From: Chryseobacterium herbae
Lineage (GTDB): Bacteria > Bacteroidota > Bacteroidia > Flavobacteriales > Weeksellaceae
Length of the DNA: 64,000 bases
Reading direction: 5' to 3'
NCBI RefSeq assembly: GCF_025154075.1
Contig: NZ_JAOAMU010000009.1
Coordinates: 124,001-188,000, forward strand
A program made the translations under genes and the position numbers. Below are positions 50,876-58,475 of this stretch, in pieces (within the stretch, counting starts at the first letter, position 1; each line of letters starts with the position of its first letter). The notes beneath the pieces were generated by a model. It did no database searches. It worked only from the letters and a program-made list of their open reading frames with translations, and had not been told where the DNA came from.

Positions 50876-51442
50876 TTAAGCTTCAGTGTTTTCTTCAGTT
50901 TCAGCAGCAGGAGCTTCTCCTTCTGTAGCTTCAGCAACAACTTCTTCAGCAGGTGCGTTAGCAGCTTCTTCAGCAGCTTTAGCATCAGCTTCAACTTGTG
51001 CAGCAGCAGCAATTCTAGCTTCGTTTACTTTAGCTTCAGCGTCTAAAGCAGCTTTCTTAGCGTCAGCCTGAGCTTTAGTTAAACCTTCTACTTTACCTTG
51101 TACTTTTTGATCTTTAGATTCTACCCAAGCATTGAATCTTTTTTCAGCTTCAGCTTCGTCAAAAGCACCTTTAGCTACTCCACCTTGTAAGTGTTTTTTG
51201 TAAAGGGCACCTTTATAAGAAAGGATTGCTCTTGCAGTATCAGTTGGCTGAGCACCGTTGTTTAACCACTTTACAGCAGAGTCAACGTTCAAATCGATAG
51301 TTGCAGGGTTAGTAATTGGGTTGTAAGTTCCTAGCTTTTCGATGAATCTACCATCTCTTCTAGCTCTAGAATCTGCAACCACGATGTGGAAGAAAGGCTT
51401 ACCTTTTTTACCGTGTCTTTGTAATCTGATTTTTACTGACAT
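50876..51442 (-). CDS. rpsP: 30S ribosomal protein S16 with long C-terminal extension
   Basis: The first 80 residues are canonical S16 (VKIRLQRHGKKGKPFFHIVV, then DSRARRDGRFIEKLGTYNP). The remaining roughly 105 form an extension: a charged segment, then a low-complexity Ala/Glu tail (EADAKAAEEAANAPAEEVVA). Most bacterial S16 are 80-90 residues; such tails are usual in Bacteroidota. A perfect TATCTTTG element lies 50 bp upstream. Operon with rimM. Confidence 0.95.
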   Translation of the reverse strand: MSVKIRLQRHGKKGKPFFHIVVADSRARRDGRFIEKLGTYNPITNPATIDLNVDSAVKWLNNGAQPTDTARAILSYKGALYKKHLQGGVAKGAFDEAEAEKRFNAWVESKDQKVQGKVEGLTKAQADAKKAALDAEAKVNEARIAAAAQVEADAKAAEEAANAPAEEVVAEATEGEAPAAETEENTEA

Positions 51443-51491
51443 AATGTTGTGAATTTTACGGGAACTCGTCCCAGTTAAATATTTAAGAGTG

Positions 51492-51499
51492 CAAAGATA
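51492..51499 (-). promoter_or_regulatory. -7 element (TATCTTTG) of rpsP-rimM
   Basis: An exact match to TAnnTTTG, 50 bp before the rpsP ATG at 51442. Confidence 0.65.
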
Positions 51500-51619
51500 A
51501 TAAAAAAAACTAATCCTCCATATAATAAATTACTTTCTCCGATATTTAACTTAATATTTTTATTTCCTCCCGGAAAATTGCCGGAAAAAAACAGGATATT
51601 TGAACAACAAAATTACGAA

Positions 51620-53236
51620 ATGCTTAAGAACTTATTTTTCCTCCTTATTATTTTATCTGCTGCAAAAATTCAAGGCCAGACTCATGAAGAAAAAATCAAT
51701 ACCTTAGTTAATGCCTATACTCATATGGACCGTTTTAACGGAAGTGTTCTGGTTGCCGAAAAAGGAAAAATAATTTTCGAAAAAAGCTTTGGAATTCAGG
51801 ATTTTCAAACCAAAGAAAAAAACACCAGCCAAAGCATATACCGGATCTATTCTACTACAAAAACATTTACGGCTACAACAGCTCTCCTGTTAAACGAAGA
51901 AGGAAAATTATCTCTGAATGATAAACTCTCCAAATATTATCCGGATTTCCCTAAAGGAGACAGCATTACCATAGAGAATTTAATTACCCATACTTCGGGA
52001 ATTCCTAATGATACCGGCCCCGAGAACACCAAGAATGAAGCCGTTTTTATGAAATCTATTTCCCAGCAGCCTTTTGTTTTTTCTCCGGGAAAAGGCTGGA
52101 GCTACAGCAATTCCAATTATTATATTTTAGGATACATTATTACAAAGGTAAGCGGGATGCCGTATCCGAAAGCGATTCAACATTATATTCTCGATCCGTT
52201 GGGAATGAAAAATACAGGGTTTGGGTTTAAAGATTTAAAAGATAAAAACAAAACAACCGGCTACGAATATTTGTCTCCCCACAACTACCGTGAAGCTGTG
52301 GTTTATGATTATGACCACCCTCATGCGGCAGGCGCCATGTATTCTACCGTTGAAGATTTATACAAATTCGCACAGGGTATCAAAGCTTATAAAATCCTTA
52401 AAAAGGAGACTTTGAAAAAAGCACAGACTCCTTTCAAAACTTACGATTTCGGTTACGGCTGGCACCGGCAGATCATAAAAGGAAGAACAAGCATTGGTCA
52501 TGATGGAGCCGGGCCTGGTTTTATAAGCCGATTCCTAACAATTCCTGATGAAGATATTTCTGTTATTGTTTTGAGTAATAACAGGGATAACAGTGTTTTT
52601 GAAATAACCGACAAAATCGTCGCTATTCTTGCCAGCGAGACGTATGATATTCCGAAAAAAGTCAACATTGAAGCAAAATATGAAAAAGACCTGACAGGTT
52701 TGTACCAATCAAAAAACTCCTCTTTCTATATTTTAGCCAATGATAATGTGCTGAACTTTAAAGAAACCAATGAAGCAGAAGCTATACTTTTTACAGAAAG
52801 CAACACCAAATTTTATGTCAACAATCAAATTGGAGAGCGAATCTATTTTGAATTCAAGCCCGACAGTAATGGTAAAAATACAGTCTTAAACATCGTTACT
52901 AAGAATGAAATTGTAAAAGAAGCGAAAAAAATTGACAATAATTTTCTTTGGGGTATTACCGGAAGTGCTACTGCAAACGGTTGGAACGGTCCTGATATAC
53001 AACTGGTTCCGAATGAAAAGAATAAGGATATTTTAGAAGCCAGAAATATTCCGTTGAAATCCGGCCAGATCAAATTCAGAGGAAATAACGAATGGACCCT
53101 GGATCTCGGTATTAATGACAGTAACCAGCTCGTTCAATACGGCAGAAATATCAACGTGGAAGCCGGAACTTACGACATCACTTTTGATACAACCAATCCG
53201 ATACGCCCGTCTTATCAACTGATTAAAAAGAAATAA
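51620..53236 (+). CDS. Exported serine hydrolase (beta-lactamase/PBP-like)
   Basis: A 538-residue exported enzyme starting MLKNLFFLLIILSAAKIQGQ (51620 gives a proper signal peptide; the ATG at 51578 adds a charged stretch). The catalytic motifs are clear: SxxK in YSTTKTFTATT, YxN in SYSNSNYYILGYI, and HDG in GHDGAGPGF. The C-terminal 180 residues form a separate beta-rich domain. It is likely a D-peptidase or esterase of the periplasm. It is unrelated beyond the fold to the hydrolase at 47521. Confidence 0.8.
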   Translation: MLKNLFFLLIILSAAKIQGQTHEEKINTLVNAYTHMDRFNGSVLVAEKGKIIFEKSFGIQDFQTKEKNTSQSIYRIYSTTKTFTATTALLLNEEGKLSLNDKLSKYYPDFPKGDSITIENLITHTSGIPNDTGPENTKNEAVFMKSISQQPFVFSPGKGWSYSNSNYYILGYIITKVSGMPYPKAIQHYILDPLGMKNTGFGFKDLKDKNKTTGYEYLSPHNYREAVVYDYDHPHAAGAMYSTVEDLYKFAQGIKAYKILKKETLKKAQTPFKTYDFGYGWHRQIIKGRTSIGHDGAGPGFISRFLTIPDEDISVIVLSNNRDNSVFEITDKIVAILASETYDIPKKVNIEAKYEKDLTGLYQSKNSSFYILANDNVLNFKETNEAEAILFTESNTKFYVNNQIGERIYFEFKPDSNGKNTVLNIVTKNEIVKEAKKIDNNFLWGITGSATANGWNGPDIQLVPNEKNKDILEARNIPLKSGQIKFRGNNEWTLDLGINDSNQLVQYGRNINVEAGTYDITFDTTNPIRPSYQLIKKK

Positions 53237-53240
53237 ATTT

Positions 53241-53280
53241 AAATCCTGGTATTTCGGAAATAAGTGAAATGCCAGGATTT
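53241..53280 (+). terminator. Hairpin after the 51620 hydrolase gene
   Basis: A 15-bp stem with one wobble (53241-53255 with 53266-53280). It lacks a strong T run, so termination is likely but not certain. Confidence 0.5.
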
Positions 53281-53305
53281 AAAAATGCTTAAAGAGCCAG
53301 TTAAA

Positions 53306-53365
53306 TTAATGACTATTTCCCATATAGAAAAGTCGAAGACATTTCTGGTTTTCTTCAATAGCCGG
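53306..53365 (-). pseudogene. Relic of a nitroreductase C-terminus
   Basis: On the minus strand the stretch reads SPAIEENQKCLRLFYMGNSH then stop, matching IEENQKCLGLFYLGNLS at the end of the intact nitroreductase gene (55749). DNA identity is exact for 22 bp (53338-53359 with 55781-55802). No upstream part of the gene remains. It lies downstream of the two lectin genes. Confidence 0.85.
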
Positions 53366-53402
53366 AGATAGAAATTTTACATCGGAAATGATAAACAAAA
53401 GA

Positions 53403-53422
53403 CTGCTTCACAAGTGAAACAG
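53403..53422 (-). terminator. Terminator of lectin gene copy 1
   Basis: Arms ctgcttcac and gtgaaacag (one wobble) with a TTTTGTTT tract on the minus strand. The same hairpin follows copy 2. Confidence 0.6.
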
Positions 53423-53449
53423 CCTCCCTTTCTGATTAAAAAAAAACGA

Positions 53450-54319
53450 TTATTGATGAATTTTAAGAATCTTATGCTGAGTAGACGTTTTGTCCTGATA
53501 CAGTATTTCAACAAAATAAACCCCATCGGATAATGAGGTACAGTCCACCTTTTCATTGATTGTAGCATTGACAGCAACTGATTTCACTTTTCTTCCTGAA
53601 GCATCAGTCAATGCAATGTCTGTCATATTTTTCATGGTTTTAATACTCAGGAAATCCTTTACAGCATTGGGATAAAGCTGAACAGATCCCTTCTCTGATT
53701 TCAGATTATCTGTTCCCAGGGTACTATTCATTTCGATAACGTAAAACAATTGATTTTGCATGCTTATATCATTCCATTGCCCCACACTTCCATTGGGCCA
53801 CTGCGTTAACCCTAAAGCCACCACGTCTTGCATTCCCTGAAAATTATCCGGTTCCGCACCAACCGGAGGTCCTCCCGGCACGCGTCCCCAATTGGTATAA
53901 GCGCTATTGACTGCCTGCCCACCATTAGGCGGCGTCCCACCCTGCCAAAAAGCAGTTTGATTACGGTCCCATACCCATTGGGTAGGACCTCTACGCCCTC
54001 CTATCCATACGTAAGAGGCCCCTCCTCCATCTGCTGCTGTGGTTTGTGATAAATTGATTCCCGCTGGTGGATTTTGTAGGGCTTCAAGAACAGCCGTTTG
54101 TTCTGCCTGATTATTAATTTCCAGCAGATACCCTCCTAGATCGATGGCACATTGTCTCGCTTGCTGCCAGGTAGCTTTTTCCTTGAACAGCTGATAATTC
54201 TTCCCGTTAGAAGCAGTAAATGAATAACCATTTGAAAAATTCATACATTGTCCTTCCAGAAAGCTGAAGGAAATCATAGTACCGAGAAGTACCGTTTTAA
54301 GAAAATTGTTTCTTTTCAT
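53450..54319 (-). CDS. C-type-lectin-like protein with T9SS sorting domain, copy 1
   Basis: A 289-residue secreted protein. Signal peptide about 1-24, then a C-type lectin-like domain (ATWQQARQCAIDLGGYLLEI, YVWIGGRRG, AFWQGGTPPNGG, AEPDNFQGMQ, GQWNDISMQNQLFYVIE). The EPDN tetrad resembles the sugar-binding EPN/QPD loop. The last 75 residues are a type A type IX sorting domain (LYPNAVKDFLSIKTMKN through SDGVYFVEILYQDK), so export across the outer membrane by T9SS is expected. It is a near-duplicate of 54664; signal peptide and sorting domain are most alike. Confidence 0.85.
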   Translation of the reverse strand: MKRNNFLKTVLLGTMISFSFLEGQCMNFSNGYSFTASNGKNYQLFKEKATWQQARQCAIDLGGYLLEINNQAEQTAVLEALQNPPAGINLSQTTAADGGGASYVWIGGRRGPTQWVWDRNQTAFWQGGTPPNGGQAVNSAYTNWGRVPGGPPVGAEPDNFQGMQDVVALGLTQWPNGSVGQWNDISMQNQLFYVIEMNSTLGTDNLKSEKGSVQLYPNAVKDFLSIKTMKNMTDIALTDASGRKVKSVAVNATINEKVDCTSLSDGVYFVEILYQDKTSTQHKILKIHQ

Positions 54320-54614
54320 TACATTTATGTTTTTAAAATTCAGGAACTAAGGTAAGTACTTATTTGCTCAAAATCAAAAACAACAGAGCTTCAAAAACCA
54401 ATTCAAAATTCTGATTTTCAGTAATTTAAATGTTTAAAATAAAAAACAAAAGTGTTTTGAAAACTTCGTATAATTTTATTTTTTAAAATGATTGAAAAGG
54501 ATAATAATATTTTTTTCAAAAAAATTAAATAAGGTTTCCCAGATGCACTAATTCCCTACCTTTTTGTTTCTTCAACCCTAAAAAATTCTTTATATTGGAA
54601 ATGATAAACAAAAA
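54320..54614. other. Spacer between lectin copies carrying a second nitroreductase relic
   Basis: Nearly identical to the stretch upstream of copy 2 for about 200 bp. On the minus strand 54522-54552 reads RELVHLGNLI then stop, a faint echo of the nitroreductase end LFYLGNLS. No gene supported. Confidence 0.55.
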
Positions 54615-54640
54615 AGACTGCTTCACGAGTGAAACAGTCT
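54615..54640 (-). terminator. Terminator of lectin gene copy 2
   Basis: A 12-bp stem (agactgcttcac with gtgaaacagtct) followed on the minus strand by a T-rich tract; homologous to the hairpin at 53403. Confidence 0.7.
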
Positions 54641-54663
54641 CTTCTATTTAAACAAAACGTTTA

Positions 54664-55542
54664 TTAATGAGTTTTAAGAATCTTGTGATTAGATGAAGTT
54701 TTGTCCTGATAAATGATCTTAATAAAATAAATCCCGTCAGCTAATGAGGTACAGTCTACTTTTTCATTGATCGTAGCGTTGACAGAAACTGATTTCACTT
54801 TTCTTCCGGAAGCATCGGTAAATGCAATACCCGTCATATTTTTTGTGGTTTTAATACTCAGGAAATCCTTTACAGCATTGGGATAAAGCTGAACAGATCC
54901 CTTCTCTGATTTCAAATCATCTGTTCCCAATGTAGCATTCATCTCAATAATGTAAAACAATTGATTTATTCCGGATATATCATTCCATTGGCCCGTACTT
55001 CCATTAGGCCAGGATGTTAATCCCATAGCCAACACTTCCTGCATTCCCTGAAAATTATCCGGTTCTGCACCCGCCGGCGCTGTCGGCGTACCTCCCCAAT
55101 TGGTATAGGCACTATTTAAAGGCTGGCCGCCGTTAGCCGGCAGTCCACCCTGCCAAAAAGCAGTTCCTGCACCATCCGCATTACCATCCCATATCCATTG
55201 ATTATTGGCAGGTGATCTAACTCCTCCCAGCCACACATAAGAGGCTCCTCCTCCATCCGCAGCTGTGGTTTGTGATAAATTGATTCCGGCCTGCGGACTT
55301 TGTAACCGTTGAAAAATAGCACCCTCCTCTACGCCACTATTAATTTCCGCCAGGTATCCTCCTCTTTGTACAGCACACTGTGCTGCTGCAAACCAACTCG
55401 TTCTCTGTCTTACCAGTTCGTAATTCTTCCCATTGGCAGTAAATGCAAAAATATTGGCAGGAGTTGCACATTGTCCATCCATAAAGCTGAAGGAAATCAT
55501 AGTACCGAGAAGTACCGTTTTAAGAAAATTGTTTCTTTTCAT
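54664..55542 (-). CDS. C-type-lectin-like protein with T9SS sorting domain, copy 2
   Basis: A 292-residue secreted protein with the same layout as copy 1: signal peptide, lectin-like domain (TSWFAAAQCAVQRGGYLAEI, YVWLGGVRSPAN, AFWQGGLPANGG, AEPDNFQGMQ, GQWNDISGINQLFYIIE) and type A T9SS sorting domain. The mature lectin domains differ most in the N-terminal 60 residues and in the VRSPANN insertion. The duplication includes the upstream region and terminator. Ligand unknown. Confidence 0.85.
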   Translation of the reverse strand: MKRNNFLKTVLLGTMISFSFMDGQCATPANIFAFTANGKNYELVRQRTSWFAAAQCAVQRGGYLAEINSGVEEGAIFQRLQSPQAGINLSQTTAADGGGASYVWLGGVRSPANNQWIWDGNADGAGTAFWQGGLPANGGQPLNSAYTNWGGTPTAPAGAEPDNFQGMQEVLAMGLTSWPNGSTGQWNDISGINQLFYIIEMNATLGTDDLKSEKGSVQLYPNAVKDFLSIKTTKNMTGIAFTDASGRKVKSVSVNATINEKVDCTSLADGIYFIKIIYQDKTSSNHKILKTH

Positions 55543-55748
55543 TACATTTATGTTTTTAAAATTCAGGAACTAAGGTAAGTACTTATTTGCTCAAAATCAA
55601 AAAACAAAAGGTCTCAGAAACAGATTCAAAATTCTGATTTTCAGTAATTTAAATGTTTAAAATAAAAAACAAAAGTGTTTTGAAAAATTCGTATAGTTTT
55701 ATTTTTTAAAATGATTGAAAAGGATAATAATATTTTTTTGAAAAAAAA

Positions 55749-56261
55749 TTAACTAAGGTTTCCCAGATAAAATAATCCCAGACATTTCTGGTTTTCTTCA
55801 ATCGTAAGAGATTCTTTAAGGTGGTTGACTATCGCAGGAGAACTCCAGTAGCAGCCAATATGATTAGCAGTACAGGTAAGATACATATTCTGAACCGCCA
55901 TAGAAACGGCAGCAATCTCTTCCCATTCCGGAACCATACCACTGAAATTAACGACAATGGAAATCACGGCATCTGCTTTATTGATCTTAAAACCGATATC
56001 CTGGTATTTCTTTTCTAAAAAAGTCTGTTCGGATTGGGTAGCCTTGTAAATGGACTGCATTTCTAAAGCCAGTTTTGCTTTTTCTTCCCCTCTGAAAATC
56101 TTAAAACGCCATGGTTTTGTACGCTTGTGATTCGGGGCTAATGTCGCTGAATGTAAGATTTCATCTATGATTTCCTGAGCTATTTCGGTCTCAGAATAAT
56201 CTTTTGGAAAGATGCTTCTTCTCTGTTCTATGATGTCTTTTAAAATTTCTGCATTATTCAT
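55749..56261 (-). CDS. Nitroreductase-family FMN protein, apparently shortened
   Basis: A 170-residue protein with the FMN-binding start IIEQRRSIFPKDY and LHSATLAPNHKRTKPWRF, and the late segment IGCYWSSPAIVNHLKESLTI. Relatives usually continue past the FYLG segment for another 15-20 residues, including basic residues; here it stops at LFYLGNLS. The stop coincides with the edge of the lectin-gene duplication, so the 3' end may have been replaced. Whether it is still active is unclear. Function if intact: NAD(P)H-dependent reduction of quinones or nitro compounds. Confidence 0.75.
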   Translation of the reverse strand: MNNAEILKDIIEQRRSIFPKDYSETEIAQEIIDEILHSATLAPNHKRTKPWRFKIFRGEEKAKLALEMQSIYKATQSEQTFLEKKYQDIGFKINKADAVISIVVNFSGMVPEWEEIAAVSMAVQNMYLTCTANHIGCYWSSPAIVNHLKESLTIEENQKCLGLFYLGNLS

Positions 56262-56310
56262 CCTGCAAATTTACAATATGAAATTGAATGCGTTACAGTA
56301 TTACATTGAT

Positions 56311-56949
56311 TTAACTTTGATTTTTCACCAATAACCGGCGGCTTTTATATGCTTTATACTGAGTTAATAAGAAGGTAAGCATCACAACAACGCCCAATCC
56401 TCTTAATATCCATTGTTCCAGGTCATCGTCTACCGGTCCCGGCCATGATAAACCAAGAAGACAGATAGTATACATCATGCCGGCATTGATCCAGATACGT
56501 CCCGGATCGGGATAGGATTTCAGGGTCATGGACTGATTATAGCCAAGAATCGGCATCAGCTTATGATGATCCCAGATCAGCAAAACGGTGACCGCAATCA
56601 TCATGAGAGAAGTAATCACCCATGTTCCGGTAAATGAAAGACTGATGGTAATGATCCATATATTACTCAATATGGCCAAAAACATAAGAGCTCCCAAAAG
56701 CGCGAACCGCTGTGTCATCAGTAAAATTCCAGCCACTAGCTGGGAAAGTCCTAAAAAATTCCAGTAAAATCCCGTCTGATACATCGCTTCAAAGAAAGAA
56801 CCTATTGGTGTATCTGTTGAAAGAACCGTAAATCTGTTTCCTAATAATTTCGTCAGGCCTGAAGGAAAAAATGCAAATCCCACCAGATACCTTAAGTGAA
56901 TAATGATCCACTGATTCCGTCTGCTGGTTCTTAGTTTTTCAAATGTCAT
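56311..56949 (-). CDS. DoxX-like membrane protein
   Basis: A 212-residue protein with about six hydrophobic segments. The N-terminal IHLRYLVGFAFFPSGLTKLL resembles the DoxX/MauE start, and GFYWNFLGLSQLVAGILLM the second helix. Role unknown. It runs in the same direction as the nitroreductase, 49 bp upstream of it, so the two may be co-transcribed. Confidence 0.5.
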   Translation of the reverse strand: MTFEKLRTSRRNQWIIIHLRYLVGFAFFPSGLTKLLGNRFTVLSTDTPIGSFFEAMYQTGFYWNFLGLSQLVAGILLMTQRFALLGALMFLAILSNIWIITISLSFTGTWVITSLMMIAVTVLLIWDHHKLMPILGYNQSMTLKSYPDPGRIWINAGMMYTICLLGLSWPGPVDDDLEQWILRGLGVVVMLTFLLTQYKAYKSRRLLVKNQS

Positions 56950-56954
56950 GGCTG

Positions 56955-57060
56955 GCTTTGGGTTATAGGGTTTGAGAGTTTCGGGGTACGGGATTCGGGA
57001 TTCGAGTTTTTGAGTTGGAGAGTTTGAGGGTTTGAGAGTAGGTGAGTTTGGTTGGTTGTT
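56955..57060. repeat. Degenerate repeat of gggtttgagagt words
   Basis: Words gggtttgagagtt, ggggtacgggattcggg and gagttggagagtttgag alternate without fixed period. The complement of the same words occurs at 19940-20065. A further block at 57064-57090 repeats ctggttactggttac, and 57118-57162 repeats ctcatgtctgaaatctgac words. Confidence 0.6.
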
Positions 57061-57167
57061 GCCAGTTGCTGGTTACTGGTTACTGGTTATATGGTTTACA
57101 AAATTTATTGTAAAAAGTCTCATGTCTCTTATCTCATGTCTGAAATCTGACATCTGACATCTTCTCC

Positions 57168-57617
57168 TCAAATCACCTCCACAATCTCCTGATGAATATT
57201 ATTCAGGGTAAAGGCATCTCCGGATTTCATTCCCATCATTTTTTTAGCCATGGGGCTTTCGGGGGAAATAGCGTAGAACCGATCGCCTTCAAAAAAGAAT
57301 TCTCCCAATGAAACCGAAATATAGAAACGAGCCTTGTTGGTGATCACCAGAGAACCCAGCTGTATTTTTTCCGTAGATGTATTCAGAACTTTTGACATAT
57401 TTCTTTTAAGATCATTCAAAGCTCCCAGCTGGCGCTGCATCTGGTAGATTTCCTCCTGCATTTCCTCTCTCATGCTGTCATACTTCGGGGTCTTTTTTAT
57501 ATCACGACTTGCTTCCAGGGTAAACTCTATAAAATTTTTAAGCTTTTCTATTTTCTCAGAGATAACTGTTTTGACATAATGTCTTATATCACTTTTCACA
57601 AATACGATCTTCTCCAT
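57168..57617 (-). CDS. GreA/GreB-like C-terminal-domain protein
   Basis: About 149 residues from MEKIVFVKSDIRHYVKTVIS (57617; the ATG at 57686 adds 23 residues through an AT-rich leader). A helical N-terminal part holds EEMQEEIYQMQRQLGALNDL, a coiled coil; the C-terminal domain reads LGSLVITNKARFYISVSLGE, then GDRFYAISPESPMAKKMMGM, the FKBP-like fold of transcript-cleavage factors. The acidic tip residues of GreA are not obvious, so it may regulate RNA polymerase without promoting cleavage. Confidence 0.62.
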   Translation of the reverse strand: MEKIVFVKSDIRHYVKTVISEKIEKLKNFIEFTLEASRDIKKTPKYDSMREEMQEEIYQMQRQLGALNDLKRNMSKVLNTSTEKIQLGSLVITNKARFYISVSLGEFFFEGDRFYAISPESPMAKKMMGMKSGDAFTLNNIHQEIVEVI

Positions 57618-57690
57618 AAATCTAATCTTTACATAAAGATAATAATTTTTTAAAATACTCATTACCCTGAGTTCAAGAAACATCATAAAA

Positions 57691-57714
57691 AAGCCCTGTA
57701 TTTCTACAAGGCTT
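57691..57714 (-). terminator. Intrinsic terminator of the SRPBCC gene
   Basis: Arms aagccctgta and tacaaggctt (one mismatch) with a T tract on the minus strand, directly past the stop at 57721. Confidence 0.65.
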
Positions 57715-57720
57715 ATATTT

Positions 57721-58251
57721 TTACTTTTCGGAAATCTTTTTAAGATCTCCCAACCCCTGATCGAACAGGGTTTCCATATTCATATCCATCATAGGTTTCA
57801 TGATTTTCATCATCGTATTAAGTTCATTGTCTATCGACCATGTGACTTTTGTGCCGCTTCCTTCCGGGGTCAAAACAAATTTTGCAACCGCATCACCTTC
57901 AAAAGGTTGGATAAAATGAAGTTTGGTTACTAATTTATCATTCGGTACAATTTCAGTAACAGACTGCTCGCCCTCTCCTACTTTGCTATTGCCTTTCCAG
58001 TGGTAAGAATCTCCTACTTTATCACCGGCTCCGGAATAGGTAATCACAATATCCTTATCCGCTTTTGAAAATGGATCCCAGACGTTGTATTCTTTTAATG
58101 AACCTACGTGCTGCCACACTTTCTCTTTTGGTGCATTGATCACCACTGATCTTTCAAGATGATGTTTTTTGTCGAAAGCCAGTATTGCTACCACTGCGTA
58201 GATTACGGCCAAAAGGATGATGAAGCCAAGAATTTTTAAGAGTGTTTTCAT
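57721..58251 (-). CDS. SRPBCC (START-like) protein with N-terminal membrane anchor
   Basis: A 176-residue protein: one transmembrane segment at about 7-27, then an SRPBCC domain starting HHLERSVVINAPKEKVWQHV and holding the DPFSKADKDIVITYSGAGDK and TKVTWSIDNELN strands. This fold binds lipids or other hydrophobic molecules in a deep cavity; ligand unknown. Single gene. Confidence 0.75.
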   Translation of the reverse strand: MKTLLKILGFIILLAVIYAVVAILAFDKKHHLERSVVINAPKEKVWQHVGSLKEYNVWDPFSKADKDIVITYSGAGDKVGDSYHWKGNSKVGEGEQSVTEIVPNDKLVTKLHFIQPFEGDAVAKFVLTPEGSGTKVTWSIDNELNTMMKIMKPMMDMNMETLFDQGLGDLKKISEK

Positions 58252-58408
58252 AGTTTTGATATTTTTGAGTTAGTTGTTTAGTTTTTTTTAACCACAAAAA
58301 GTGATGGTTTCTGTTTTCAAAATTAGTCATTCCACCCTCGCCGCCTCTTTTCATATGACAAGATTATTAAAGATAAAGCATTTTTGTCACATCCGGATAT
58401 CCGGGCAT

Positions 58409-58416
58409 TATTTTTG
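58409..58416 (+). promoter_or_regulatory. Promoter of the M3 peptidase gene (TTTTTG, 22 bp, TATTTTTG)
   Basis: The -7 TATTTTTG is 22 bp downstream of TTTTTG at 58381-58386, matching both Bacteroidota promoter elements and their spacing. It lies about 60 bp before the ATG at 58476. Confidence 0.6.
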
Positions 58417-58475
58417 CGCATTTCACCTGTGATTCCCAATGAATCATTAAATTTACCTTACCTAAAAATTGAAAA

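Noticed and set aside
47521..53236. The two serine hydrolases as class C beta-lactamases causing resistance
   Set aside because: Both have large extra domains, and the first has weak second and third motifs; esterase or peptidase roles are more likely.
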